The translations under genes were made by a program, and so were the position numbers. A stretch of 64,000 nucleotides of DNA from Roseovarius sp. EL26 (GTDB taxonomy: Bacteria; Pseudomonadota; Alphaproteobacteria; Rhodobacterales; Rhodobacteraceae), in NCBI RefSeq assembly GCF_900327775.1, contig NZ_OUMZ01000001.1, positions 1-64,000 of the forward strand, given 5' to 3'. Under the pieces are notes generated by a model. It was not told the origin of the DNA, did not search any database, and saw only the letters and a list, made by a program, of their open reading frames with translations. Positions 8,201 to 16,780 of this stretch are shown here, piece after piece. Position 1 is the stretch's first letter, and each line of letters opens with the position of its first letter.

Positions 8201-9073
8201 CTATCTTCGGAGTTGCTCCCAGATTGATTGCGCAACAATGCCAACATCTTTGTCGCGTTTGCGCACTTGAAACAGATTCGATTGGCGTTTTTGATAGCCT
8301 TCAACATTGAGAGCGACCAACTCGCCTCGCGCCAATTCACTATCGATCATATGTGTAGGAATGCCTCCCCAACCCAGATTCGCTAACAAAATCTCCTTTT
8401 TTGCTGCAAAGTCCGAAACGGTCCAGCGAAGACCGCCTGGAAGTAGATCCCTGCTTTGAGCAAACTCGCCACTACCGCTGTCAGCAACGACCACTTGTGT
8501 ATAACTTTGCATCTCTCTGATAGTTTTCATGTGTGAACTTCGTGCGGGCTCGAAGTCTGGATGGGCCACCGGTATAATTGTTACCTGTGCAAAGGGTAAC
8601 GCCTCTACCTGCTCCACGGGAACGCCATCCAAAGTAGCAATAATGATATCGGCGTTATCCCGTAACAATCGTTCAATCGGGCCCCCCATGCTTTCCCGTG
8701 ACAAGCGAATATGAGTGGCTGGGTATTGATCTTTGATGGTGCCGATGATTTCGAGAACGGGCTTCAATGGAAAGGTGGCTGTAACGGCCAAGAAGACCTC
8801 TGGCTCCTGCTTTGCGCTCAGGTTTTTCGTAACAGTATTAAGCTCTTTCATCTGCTGCATTACGCGCGTTGCCTGACGATAAAACACTTCTCCCCCTGGC
8901 GTGAGGACTGGCCTGTACTCTTCACGTGACAGCAGAATGATGTCGATTTCGGTCTCAAGTTTCTTGAGCATGTGGCTGATGGCTGATTGGGATTTGTTCA
9001 ATCGTTCAGCCGCACCTCTAAAAGTTCCTTCTGTGACAATTGCGTGCAGCACAACCAATTGCTCGTATGTCAT
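8201..9073 (-). CDS. LysR-family transcriptional regulator of island operon
   Basis: The 290-residue protein has a LysR helix-turn-helix at residues 1-62 (LVVLHAIVTEGTFRGAAERLNKSQ, then SAISHMLKKLE) and a type 2 periplasmic-binding fold effector domain afterwards. It is divergent from the GST gene, with a 131-base gap containing a 9-5-9 inverted repeat that fits the T-N11-A rule. It therefore probably controls the seven-gene operon to its right. The inducer is unknown. Confidence 0.92.
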   Translation of the reverse strand: MTYEQLVVLHAIVTEGTFRGAAERLNKSQSAISHMLKKLETEIDIILLSREEYRPVLTPGGEVFYRQATRVMQQMKELNTVTKNLSAKQEPEVFLAVTATFPLKPVLEIIGTIKDQYPATHIRLSRESMGGPIERLLRDNADIIIATLDGVPVEQVEALPFAQVTIIPVAHPDFEPARSSHMKTIREMQSYTQVVVADSGSGEFAQSRDLLPGGLRWTVSDFAAKKEILLANLGWGGIPTHMIDSELARGELVALNVEGYQKRQSNLFQVRKRDKDVGIVAQSIWEQLRR

Positions 9074-9093
9074 TGCTCAATAAACCTCATCAA

Positions 9094-9116
9094 GATGATC
9101 TATATTTTAGATCATC
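9094..9116. promoter_or_regulatory. LysR operator palindrome
   Basis: GATGATCTA (9094-9102) and TAGATCATC (9108-9116) form a perfect 9-base inverted repeat around a 5-base spacer. It contains ATC-N9-GAT, a T-N11-A box, and lies 21 bases upstream of the LysR start and about 90 bases upstream of the GST start. This is the expected position for divergent LysR control. Confidence 0.65.
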
Positions 9117-9204
9117 ATGGTGAAATAACAATATTATTATTGGTGTGTAACCGTTGATACCGTTCCCAAAGTCACATCTCTCGACCTTAGAAAGGGAACC
9201 TCCT

Positions 9205-9828
9205 ATGAAACTTCATTACAAACCCGGTGCGTGCTCAATGGCCTCGCACATCATCCTGAACGAACTCGGCGCGGCCTTCGAACTCGACAAGACTGACACC
9301 GATACGGGTAAGACCGAAGCAGGTGAGAGTTTTCTCAAAATCAACCCGAACGGTTATGTTCCGGCTCTGATCACAGACGACGGTGAAATCATCACTGAAA
9401 ATCCCGCGGTGCTACAGTATTTGGCCGATCAATCACCCGACGCTGGACTTGCGCCGCCAAACGGCACGCTGGCGCGCATTCGGCTTCAGGAAGCTCTGAA
9501 TTTCGTATCGTCTGAGCTACATAAGTCCTTTGGTCCTTTTTTTGGGGGTAAGGAGCTTGATGGCGAAGCTAGAAAGAAGGCTGAAGCCGGAGTTGTCCGT
9601 CGCGCAGCACATATTGAACAACGTCTCGCTGACGGGCGCACTTTTCTTCTTGGTGACACTTTCACTGTTGCGGACGCCTATGCATTTGTAGTGCTCAATT
9701 GGGCAGCTTTTGTTGGAGTAAGCCTTGCCGCGCATCCAAAAACCCAAGCCTATGTAGCGCGTATCGCGAAACGTCCTGCTTCTATCAAAGCGATGGTCGC
9801 AGAGGGTCTCATGGAGCAGGCAGCATGA
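9205..9828 (+). CDS. Glutathione S-transferase, beta-class-like
   Basis: The 207-residue protein is a glutathione S-transferase: thioredoxin-like domain at residues 1-80 with the N-terminal KLHYKPGACSMASHI typical of bacterial beta-class enzymes (Cys10 is the candidate catalytic residue) and the glutathione-binding NPAVLQYLAD near residue 70, then the helical C-terminal domain. The start at 9205 is preceded by AAGGGAACCTCCT; the open frame upstream lacks similarity. It is the first gene of the island operon and overlaps the next gene in ATGA. In this setting conjugation of an electrophilic substrate to glutathione is likely. Confidence 0.92.
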   Translation: MKLHYKPGACSMASHIILNELGAAFELDKTDTDTGKTEAGESFLKINPNGYVPALITDDGEIITENPAVLQYLADQSPDAGLAPPNGTLARIRLQEALNFVSSELHKSFGPFFGGKELDGEARKKAEAGVVRRAAHIEQRLADGRTFLLGDTFTVADAYAFVVLNWAAFVGVSLAAHPKTQAYVARIAKRPASIKAMVAEGLMEQAA

Positions 9829-10199
9829 CTGAATTCGCCGCAGTAACCAAGGTGTTGGAGACCTACTTCGATGGCCTCTACCACGCAGACATCAATAGGC
9901 TGGGAAAAGTGTTTCATTCAAAAGCGATCTATGCAACGGCGGACGAAACGCCGCTTCTATATCGTACGATGGATGAGTATTTTCCGGTGGTGTCAAAGCG
10001 CGTCTCACCTGCCTCACGCGATGAGCCCCGGCGTGATGTCATCGAGTCCATAGAGTTCGCGGGCGAGAACACCGCCTTTGCCCGTGTGCGGTGTTCCATC
10101 GGCACAAAGGATTTCATCGACTTCCTGACCTTTGTGCGAACCGATGGCGCATGGCGGATCATGGCCAAGATTTTCCAAATCACTGATCGCGGGATATGA
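9825..10199 (+). CDS. Lumazine-binding/NTF2-like fold protein
   Basis: The 124-residue protein resembles the putative lumazine-binding branch of the NTF2/SnoaL-like fold: an N-terminal helix (AAVTKVLETYFDGLYHADINRLGKVF), a strand with HSKAIYA, and a C-terminal DFLTFVRTDGAWRIMAKIFQ, the usual last two strands of the cone. The ATG at 9825 overlaps the stop of the GST gene. Members of this fold are isomerases, hydratases or binding proteins, and the substrate cannot be told here. Confidence 0.78.
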   Translation: MTEFAAVTKVLETYFDGLYHADINRLGKVFHSKAIYATADETPLLYRTMDEYFPVVSKRVSPASRDEPRRDVIESIEFAGENTAFARVRCSIGTKDFIDFLTFVRTDGAWRIMAKIFQITDRGI

Positions 10200-10210
10200 A
10201 AGGAACGGAT

Positions 10211-10417
10211 ATGCCCTATGTAAACATCAAGGTGACCCGCGAGGACGTCACCACCGATCAGAAGGCTGAATTGATCAGCGGCGTTACCGACTTGCTGGTC
10301 CGGGTTCTTGACAAGTCTCCGGCGACGACTTTTGTCGTAATAGACGAAATTGCGCTTGAGGATTGGGGGGTTGGTGGCCTGCCGGTCGAACAGTACAGAC
10401 GTGAAGTGGTGAGTTAA
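10211..10417 (+). CDS. 4-oxalocrotonate tautomerase family protein
   Basis: The 68-residue protein has the features of small tautomerases: Met followed by Pro, the N-terminal proline being the general base after Met removal, then YVNIKVTRE, a helix (TTDQKAELISGVTDLLVRVLD) and the late GVGGLPV strand. The AAGGA before the ATG at 10211 supports this start, which is needed to expose the proline; the in-frame ATG at 10196 would bury it. It lies 11 bases after the NTF2-like gene. A keto-enol isomerisation step in the operon pathway is likely. Confidence 0.88.
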   Translation: MPYVNIKVTREDVTTDQKAELISGVTDLLVRVLDKSPATTFVVIDEIALEDWGVGGLPVEQYRREVVS

Positions 10418-10422
10418 GCAAA

Positions 10423-11400
10423 ATGCCCATTCGCACACCTCTCTGTGATCTGCTTGGCATCGAACTTCCTGTTCTTCTGGCGCCGATGGCGCGTGTCAGC
10501 GGCGGCACACTTGCCGCCGCTGTGAGCCGGGCTGGCGGTTTGGGCCTTATCGGTGGTGGCTACGGCGACGCTGATTGGCTTATCCGCGAGTTCGACGCTG
10601 CGGACGGCGCACGGATTGGAGTAGGCTTTATCACTTGGTCACTGGCGCGTCAGCCGCGCCTGCTGGATTTAGCCCTTGACCGTGCGCCTGCCGTGCTGAT
10701 GCTCTCGTTTGGCGATTTTCAACCGTTTCTTCCCAATATCAGGAACATACAGACGAAGCTTATCGTACAGGTGCAGACGCTGGATCAAGCGCGCGAAGCT
10801 GTGGACGCCGGAGTCGATGCCATTGTGGCACAGGGCACCGAGGCGGGCGGACATGGCGGTACCAGAGCGACATTGCCTTTCGTTCCGGCGGTGGTCGATA
10901 TCGCGAAGGAAATACCGGTAATAGCGGCAGGAGGCATTGCCGATGGGCGTGGTTTGGCGGCAGCTCTGGCGCTCGGGGCCTCGGGCGTGTTGTGCGGAAC
11001 CGGATTCTTTGCCAGCGACGAATCCCTTGCCAGCAATAATGCCAAACAAACCGCCGTTAGCGGTTCTGGTGACGACACCGAGCGCAGTTCCGTATTCGAT
11101 ATGGCACGCGGTCTCGATTGGCCACCGGATTGGAACAACCGCGCTATGCGCAATTCCTTCACCCGGCGGTGGAGCGAAGACATCGATGGCCTCGCGCGGA
11201 ACCTCGCCGAGGAGCAAGCTCGTTTCGACGCTGCTTGGGCGGCGGATGACACAGATATTGCCGCCGTGATCGTTGGTGAGGCAGCCGACCTCATCCGGCT
11301 CCGCGAACCCGCACAAACCACGCTTTACAGAATGATCTCTCAGGCTGAAGACCGTTTGCAGCGCATCGGCCGACTTGTGGAACCAATAACAGAGGATTGA
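10423..11400 (+). CDS. Nitronate monooxygenase
   Basis: The 325-residue protein is a nitronate monooxygenase (2-nitropropane dioxygenase family), an FMN-dependent TIM barrel that oxidises alkyl nitronates to aldehydes or ketones and nitrite. Seen are the N-terminal PVLLAPMARVSGG and LGLIGGGYGD, the QGTEAGGHGG loop with the catalytic histidine near residue 145, the FMN phosphate-binding IAAGGIADG and ALGASGVLCGTGF. It starts five bases after the tautomerase gene. The native substrate could be propionate 3-nitronate, a nitroalkane or another enolate-like compound. Confidence 0.88.
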   Translation: MPIRTPLCDLLGIELPVLLAPMARVSGGTLAAAVSRAGGLGLIGGGYGDADWLIREFDAADGARIGVGFITWSLARQPRLLDLALDRAPAVLMLSFGDFQPFLPNIRNIQTKLIVQVQTLDQAREAVDAGVDAIVAQGTEAGGHGGTRATLPFVPAVVDIAKEIPVIAAGGIADGRGLAAALALGASGVLCGTGFFASDESLASNNAKQTAVSGSGDDTERSSVFDMARGLDWPPDWNNRAMRNSFTRRWSEDIDGLARNLAEEQARFDAAWAADDTDIAAVIVGEAADLIRLREPAQTTLYRMISQAEDRLQRIGRLVEPITED

Positions 11401-11404
11401 GACG

Positions 11405-12250
11405 ATGCAGAAACTAAAGGGGAACTGGTCGGTGGACGAGACCGTTAAGACAAGTGCAGGATCGGTTGCCGCTGGTAGGACGGGCCAAGGCCCGGACCTC
11501 GTTCTGGCACATGGCTGGCCTTGGTCGTCCTTCTCATGGCATCGGATCATTCCCGCGCTTTCAAAGCAGCACCGCGTCCACTGGTACGACATGCCCGGAT
11601 ATGGGCAGTCTGAGAAGGGAGCAGCACAACGCTCCTCGCTTGACGTTCAGGGTGAGATATTTGCTGAAATGCTTGAGCACTGGAACCTGTCGCGCCCATC
11701 CGTTGTTGCCCACGATTTCGGAGGGGCGACGACGCTGCGCGCGCATCTTCTGCAGGGTCGTGACTTCGCGAAATACGTCCTAATGAACGTCGTTGCGATG
11801 CGGCCCTGGGGGTCGGATTTTTTCGATCATGTCGGACGGCATGTCGACGCCTTCACCGGGCTTCCACCACATATCCACAGGGCGGTAGTTGAAGCTTACA
11901 TCCAAGGCGCACTCGTCAACGAGATTGACCAAGGTGATTTCACGAAACTCGTCGCACCGTGGCTCAGTGAAGAAGGTCGCAGGAGTTTCTATCGACAGTT
12001 CGCCCTAGCCGATGAGCGTTATACCGCAGAGATCGAACCAATGTTCGGAGACATCCGATGCCCCGTAAAAGTTCTCTGGGGTGAGGATGACCCGTGGATT
12101 CCGCTGGAACGGGGAAAAGCGCTTCACGAGCGAATCCCGCAAGCGTCGTTTCAGGCGCTTCCCGGCGTTGGCCACATGCCACAACTCGAAGCAGCGGATC
12201 GGGTACTTGAGGTTCTGGTCGAGTTTCTGCGGGATGATGACACCGTGTAA
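11405..12250 (+). CDS. Alpha/beta hydrolase with Asp nucleophile
   Basis: The 281-residue protein has the alpha/beta hydrolase order: oxyanion motif HGWP (36-39), nucleophile elbow AHDFGG with Asp104, acid in GEDDPW (Asp228 or Asp229) and catalytic histidine in GVGHMPQ (His257). Aspartate as nucleophile is characteristic of haloalkane or haloacetate dehalogenases and epoxide hydrolases rather than esterases. It follows the nitronate monooxygenase by four bases with a GAGGA spanning the junction. Removal of a halide or opening of an epoxide would suit an operon that also encodes a GST. Confidence 0.82.
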   Translation: MQKLKGNWSVDETVKTSAGSVAAGRTGQGPDLVLAHGWPWSSFSWHRIIPALSKQHRVHWYDMPGYGQSEKGAAQRSSLDVQGEIFAEMLEHWNLSRPSVVAHDFGGATTLRAHLLQGRDFAKYVLMNVVAMRPWGSDFFDHVGRHVDAFTGLPPHIHRAVVEAYIQGALVNEIDQGDFTKLVAPWLSEEGRRSFYRQFALADERYTAEIEPMFGDIRCPVKVLWGEDDPWIPLERGKALHERIPQASFQALPGVGHMPQLEAADRVLEVLVEFLRDDDTV

Positions 12251-12317
12251 GTTGGCAATACTTCCCGTCCCGCACAAGGCCCCGATTGATCGGACTAAAA
12301 AGCAAAGGATAGCGACA

Positions 12318-12722
12318 ATGAATAAAATCAATGGGAGTTGTTTATGCGGCGCGGTCTCGTTCGAGGTAGTCAATACGTTCGAAAAGCTGTTCTTCTGTAG
12401 CTGTGATCAGTGCAGGCAGATCACCGGCTCGGCTTTTGCGTCTAACTTGTTCGTAAGTATCACAGAATTTGACTGGCTCGGCGACATTGGCAATATTGTC
12501 ACTTACCATGTGCCGGGGCGGGATATCTCCAAATCGTTCTGCAGGGTCTGCGGGTCAGGCGTTCCGTGGGCTAGTGGTGACGGAACAATGATGATCGTTC
12601 CCGCTGGTTCTCTGAATGAGCCGGTTAACGTCTTCGAACGGGTTAGAATATTTGCCTCTGAACAACCTTCGTGGGCATCGGATCTGGCGCAAGTCACTAC
12701 GCATATGGAATTCCCAAAATGA
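12318..12722 (+). CDS. GFA-family zinc protein
   Basis: The 134-residue protein has the zinc-site cysteines of the GFA (glutathione-dependent formaldehyde-activating) family: GSCLCGAVSFEV at the N-terminus, FFCSCDQCRQITGSAF near residue 30 and SFCRVCGSGVPW near residue 72. The start at 12318 follows AAGGAT. A 67-base gap separates it from the hydrolase gene. The founding enzyme condenses formaldehyde with glutathione, but most members are uncharacterised. Together with the GST it gives the operon a glutathione theme. Confidence 0.85.
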   Translation: MNKINGSCLCGAVSFEVVNTFEKLFFCSCDQCRQITGSAFASNLFVSITEFDWLGDIGNIVTYHVPGRDISKSFCRVCGSGVPWASGDGTMMIVPAGSLNEPVNVFERVRIFASEQPSWASDLAQVTTHMEFPK

Positions 12723-12792
12723 CTGAGATCAAGTTCTAAAGCTCGAAAATCCCTGGCGACTGAAAACAGCAAAAAGTTAGATTGGAGAAAGC

Positions 12793-13131
12793 ATGATAAC
12801 CTGTCACGTGACTTACAAAATTGACCCTGCCAAAATCGAGAGCTTTGAAGCTTATGCAAAGGCATGGATACCACTTGTAGAGCGATTTGGTGGTATGCAT
12901 CATGGGTACTTCCTTCCGCACGAAGGGCCGAATGACTTGGCCTTTGCGGCATTCTCATTCCCGTCTCTGGCTGATTACGAAATTTATCGAACACAAAGTG
13001 TTGACGATCCGGACTGCAATGCGGCATATGATTTTGCCGTAAGAACCAAGTGCATCCTGCGATACGATAGGCACTTCCTGCGACCTGTTCTGAAGGGTGA
13101 TATCTCGGGCATCCACGATGAGAGGGCGTAG
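12793..13131 (+). CDS. NIPSNAP-family protein
   Basis: The 112-residue product has the ferredoxin-like alpha/beta fold of NIPSNAP proteins: ITCHVTYKIDPAKIESFEAY at the start, a conserved FGGMHHGYFLPHEG in the middle and FPSLADYEIYR before the last strand. A GGAG lies seven bases before the ATG. It closes the island operon, 70 bases after the GFA gene. NIPSNAP proteins are small-molecule-binding or isomerase-like; no function is assigned. Confidence 0.82.
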   Translation: MITCHVTYKIDPAKIESFEAYAKAWIPLVERFGGMHHGYFLPHEGPNDLAFAAFSFPSLADYEIYRTQSVDDPDCNAAYDFAVRTKCILRYDRHFLRPVLKGDISGIHDERA

Positions 13132-13575
13132 AGTAGCTTCTGCATACCCATACCTTCGGAAATGCGCCGGAACCGGCTGTTGGTTGCCATGCAGCGAAAG
13201 CCAACTTTGTCCGCTCAGCCGACATCTGAAAAAGGGGCGGCGAATGATCGAACCGAGCCCACAGCCGACCTGACGATTTGTCGCTGCGCACGCTCGCAGC
13301 GCAAAAAGTGCCACGAAAGCGAACAAGCCGGTGCCGCCGTGCTGCGGAAGAACTGGCCATTCGTGCATGGCGCAGTGAGGATTGGTTATCGTATTCACAG
13401 ATCGCGGAACAAAACTGCCTCTTGCTGACGCCTGGATTACGATGAACTATCTTAGCGTTTGATCATTAACCGCCTTCGCTTGAGGCTTGACTAAATGGGA
13501 AATGTTTGAAGAACAGCAATCTCGATCATGTATCGAGGATGCTTTTGGCGCAGACTTCCGTGAACGGATTTTAGC
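13132..13575. other. Intergenic region with degenerate repeat
   Basis: No gene is visible. Around 13190-13330 the DNA contains GCAGCGAA, GTCCGCTCAGCCGAC and GGCGAATGATCG, short pieces resembling the degenerate intergenic repeat seen better at 18171 and 41515. The open frame at 13162-13428 has no start signal or similarity. Confidence 0.45.
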
Positions 13576-13589
13576 ACAGGAAACGGAAA

Positions 13590-14663
13590 ATGAATATTCG
13601 TACGGCGATTAGGTGGCTTTCACGGCAATGCAAGCTCGCAAAACCCGCAGCTCTTGGTCTGGTTCTCTGCTGTCTGGCACCCCTTGCGGGCGCGCAAGAC
13701 GCAGGGTTTTCCCTGTTGTCCGAAAAACCCGCGCTTCGCAGAAGCAGCGCCGGTAATTGGGATAGCGCCTATCTTGATCCTGGAGCCGTCATATTTCACG
13801 AGGACGCATTTCATTTGCTCTATGTCGCAATCCCCAGATGGCCGCATCCTTTGGCGATTGGCTACGCAAAGTCCACAGATGGTTACGAATGGCAGCGCCA
13901 GTCAGAAAGCCCTGTCTTGACACATGATCAAACGGGTGCATTGCCCGCAACATCCATCATAGCAAGCAGCGCGTTCGTTGCTGAGGATGGTACATGGGTG
14001 CTCTACTTCACCTCTGTCGCGTCGGGAGAGGCGTTTTACGGACAGGTGGCCCGTGCAACCGCGCTCGGACCGCTGGGGCCGTGGGCTGTTGATCCTGAAC
14101 CAGTGCTCGTTCCCGGACCTGACGGCGCTTGGGATGGCCTTTCAGTTGGTGATGCCAGTGTTGTGCCACATGAGGATGGATATGCGATGTACTATACCGG
14201 TTTCGGAAACGTCCAGAATGGCGCGTTCAGCGAAAAGCGTGCAAATATTGGGATGGCGACTTCGGATGATGGCGTGACTTGGCAAAAATTTGATGATCCA
14301 AATACAACAAACATATTATTTGGCTCCAGTGATCCGGTCCTTGCCATTAGCGAGGGAGAAACCAGCTGGGATACTTACCGGGTCGTTGATCCAAATGTTC
14401 AGAAAACGCATGATGGATGGCTTATGGCTTATCGTGGTGCGACGTTTGAGACACAGATGTCTGTTGGTCTTGCAACCAGCCCGGATGGCGTGAATTGGCA
14501 GCGCGTATCGGACAAACCAGAACTGACGGGTAAAGATATCGGTAAAAAGATATTCTTCATGACTTTACTCAGCCGTCCCGATCATGATTATCTGTTCATG
14601 GAGTTGGGCAGTGACAACAACACAGACGCCTATCTGGCGACCCGTTCGGTACTTTCAGAATAA
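13590..14663 (+). CDS. Secreted glycosidase-like beta-propeller protein
   Basis: The 357-residue protein begins with a signal peptide (ALGLVLCCLAPLAGAQ, cleavage near residue 35) and continues as repeated blades with the pattern Y-x-S/TSDGxxW (KSTDGYEWQR, TSDDGVTWQKF, TSPDGVNWQR). This is the five-bladed propeller layout of GH32/43/68/130-type glycosidases and lyases. YLDPGAVIF and WDGLSVGDASVV may hold the acidic active-site residues, but no specific GH family can be assigned. The start follows CAGGAAACGGAAA. It appears to be a single gene in the island and should act in the periplasm or outside. Confidence 0.72.
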   Translation: MNIRTAIRWLSRQCKLAKPAALGLVLCCLAPLAGAQDAGFSLLSEKPALRRSSAGNWDSAYLDPGAVIFHEDAFHLLYVAIPRWPHPLAIGYAKSTDGYEWQRQSESPVLTHDQTGALPATSIIASSAFVAEDGTWVLYFTSVASGEAFYGQVARATALGPLGPWAVDPEPVLVPGPDGAWDGLSVGDASVVPHEDGYAMYYTGFGNVQNGAFSEKRANIGMATSDDGVTWQKFDDPNTTNILFGSSDPVLAISEGETSWDTYRVVDPNVQKTHDGWLMAYRGATFETQMSVGLATSPDGVNWQRVSDKPELTGKDIGKKIFFMTLLSRPDHDYLFMELGSDNNTDAYLATRSVLSE

Positions 14664-14774
14664 TCTGCCTTGCAAGTGGTTCACCTACCGGTCTGGCGGA
14701 AAAATTCGCCAGATCATGCGTTGATATGACAAGAATAGTTTCAGCGGCACGCATCCGCTGTTATCATCGCCCGC

Positions 14775-15695
14775 ATGCAACCGAGGCCAGTCTCAATTAG
14801 TCATCGTGGCGTGAATCGCGCGATCAATCTGATTCAGCAGGATCCCTGTGCATCGCTGGATTTGGACGAAATCGCAGATGCAGCCTGTCTTTCCAAATAT
14901 CACTTCAGTCGCCTTTTCCGGAGCTACATGGGTGAAACACCGATCTCGTTTCTGTGGCGCACACGCCTGGAACAATCTGCATTTAATTTTGACTACAGAC
15001 CTGGAAAATCCGTTATCGAAATCGCTTTGAACCATGGTTTTTCAAGCCCCGAAGCGTTCTCGCGGGCCTTTACCAGGACAATTGGCCTTTCTCCGAGGTC
15101 ATTCTTGTCAGAGACCGATCCATTCACGCCCAAAGTCGCCCCAAAGATACGAGAATATGCCCAACTGCAGGGTGGCGTACGTGTGGGAAAAATTATTCCC
15201 CCTTTCGATACCCCGGTTCGAATTGAACATTTGCCTGCGTATCAGGTTGTCTTCCTGCGTAGAAAAGGGCCCTACAATTGTTATGGCAGTCGCCGCAGCG
15301 GCATAAGAGACGGGTTCAGGGCAGTGATCACACAGGCGCAGGCCCAAGGTGTTCTGACAGCGGACAGCATTGCAATCGGCGTTGGCCGCAACAGCCCCAG
15401 ACTGACAAGGCCCGAACACTGCCTTTATGACATATGTATCTCTGTAACTGAGCATGTCGCCGACGTTCAAAATTTAGATGTGCAAACGATTGATGAAGGA
15501 CGCTTTGCTATTCTGAGCGTTGATTGCCCAACCTATCAAATCGCCGAATACTGGAACTGGCTGTCATTTGATTGGTTGCCGCACAGTGGTGAAACACTAG
15601 GTTTAGGGTCTTCATTTGAACGCCACAACATTGCAGAGATACTTTCAAACCCCATAAAAGGTCGTGTGGACCTCTGCCTTCGGCTTAGCTCATGA
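14775..15695 (+). CDS. AraC-family regulator with GyrI-like domain (1)
   Basis: The 306-residue protein has an N-terminal AraC double helix-turn-helix (residues 10-112; IADAACLSKYHFSRLFRSY and IALNHGFSSPEAFSRAFTR) and a C-terminal GyrI-like effector-binding domain from about residue 145 (VRIEHLPAYQVVFLRRKGPY) to the end. This is the Rob/SbmC-like architecture, in which the GyrI fold binds amphipathic small molecules. A second gene of the same architecture is at 16781, with the yceI gene between them. Confidence 0.92.
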   Translation: MQPRPVSISHRGVNRAINLIQQDPCASLDLDEIADAACLSKYHFSRLFRSYMGETPISFLWRTRLEQSAFNFDYRPGKSVIEIALNHGFSSPEAFSRAFTRTIGLSPRSFLSETDPFTPKVAPKIREYAQLQGGVRVGKIIPPFDTPVRIEHLPAYQVVFLRRKGPYNCYGSRRSGIRDGFRAVITQAQAQGVLTADSIAIGVGRNSPRLTRPEHCLYDICISVTEHVADVQNLDVQTIDEGRFAILSVDCPTYQIAEYWNWLSFDWLPHSGETLGLGSSFERHNIAEILSNPIKGRVDLCLRLSS

Positions 15696-16076
15696 GGCAA
15701 TGTCACGACTTGTGAAATTGGTGAGAGGAACGCCCTTGCCCACCATTCGGTGTGGCGCATGGCTCTATTAGCATCGGCGGTTTTGTACCTGGCGCGGCTG
15801 CCCCGAATAACCACGGTTCGCGGCACGACTTCCGGCCCCAACAATTTCTCGACGTAAGCTGAGAGCCCAAAATGCACAATGCCGCACACAACATGAACTG
15901 TAGTGAAGCACACAAAACGGACCTTTTTCTCAGTAAACACGTTAATTTGGTACGGTCATGGGAATATGAGGTGTCAGGAAAACAGCAATTTCGATGAAGT
16001 TTTATCCGCCCCAAAGGTGGTAGATATTCGAACAGATATGCTTTGCTGTTATGGGGCGAGCATTACTGGTGTCCAA
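15696..16076. other. Intergenic region upstream of yceI
   Basis: No convincing gene is visible. Open frames on the minus strand here lack ribosome sites and recognisable similarity. The stretch probably carries the promoter of the yceI gene. Confidence 0.4.
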
Positions 16077-16091
16077 ATGGAGGAATTTACA

Positions 16092-16688
16092 GTGGCCACA
16101 CACAAATTCGGATATGTTCTCTGTGCGCTGATGATTGCACATTTATCAACGGCAAGAACCGCAACTGCCCAGGACATTTACACTTCAGATCAAGGGCATA
16201 CAGAAGTGCTTTTTGGGTGGAGCCATGTAGGCGTCTCAAGGCAACATGGTGAATTTACCACCACAAACGGGACACTCACGTTGTTTCCGGAGGATTTGGA
16301 AAAGTCCAGTATCGAGGTCACAATTGACCCGTCCAGTGTGTCCAGCGGCGTTGACGTGTTTGACGGCCACCTGAAAAGTCAACGATTTTTGAACGTCGAA
16401 AAGTATCCGACCGCCACTTTTCAAAGCACCTCAATCGAGTTGACCGGAGAAACCACAGCAAAAGTGACAGGTGATCTTACGCTACATGGCATTACCAAAT
16501 CCGTAGTTCTGGACACAACCCTGACCCATCGGGGCGCACATCCCACCGCCCAATATATTGACTCTTACAAAGGTGCATGGGTCGCCTTCCACGCGACCAC
16601 TACAATCGATCATCAGGCTTTTGGTGTTGGCGCATATTCAACCGGGCCAATAACAATTGAGATAAATACTGAGATGCGGCGCAAATAG
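16092..16688 (+). CDS. Periplasmic YceI-family protein
   Basis: The 198-residue product has an export signal (about residues 1-27, GYVLCALMIAHLSTARTATAQ is the hydrophobic part and cleavage region) and the YceI lipocalin-like barrel, with TEVLFGWSHVGVSRQHGEF, the SSVSSGVDVFDGHLKSQRFLNVEKYP core and LTLHGITKSV. YceI proteins bind polyisoprenoid or other amphiphilic lipids. I chose the GTG at 16092 because a GGAGG precedes it by eight bases and the signal peptide then begins MATHKF; the in-frame ATG at 16077 is the alternative, and starts further upstream are unlikely. Confidence 0.85.
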   Translation: MATHKFGYVLCALMIAHLSTARTATAQDIYTSDQGHTEVLFGWSHVGVSRQHGEFTTTNGTLTLFPEDLEKSSIEVTIDPSSVSSGVDVFDGHLKSQRFLNVEKYPTATFQSTSIELTGETTAKVTGDLTLHGITKSVVLDTTLTHRGAHPTAQYIDSYKGAWVAFHATTTIDHQAFGVGAYSTGPITIEINTEMRRK

Positions 16689-16780
16689 GGATACCGCATT
16701 CAAGAAGTTTGACTGAGCGCGCCAGATTGTTATCGTGATCTGGCGCGCGTGGTTCGCGTGAGCCGCTAGGACATTCGTGA

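Noticed and set aside
15536..16014. Minus-strand frames of 134 and 103 codons near the end of the first AraC gene
   Set aside because: They overlap the AraC gene or the yceI leader and have no start signals or similarity I can name.
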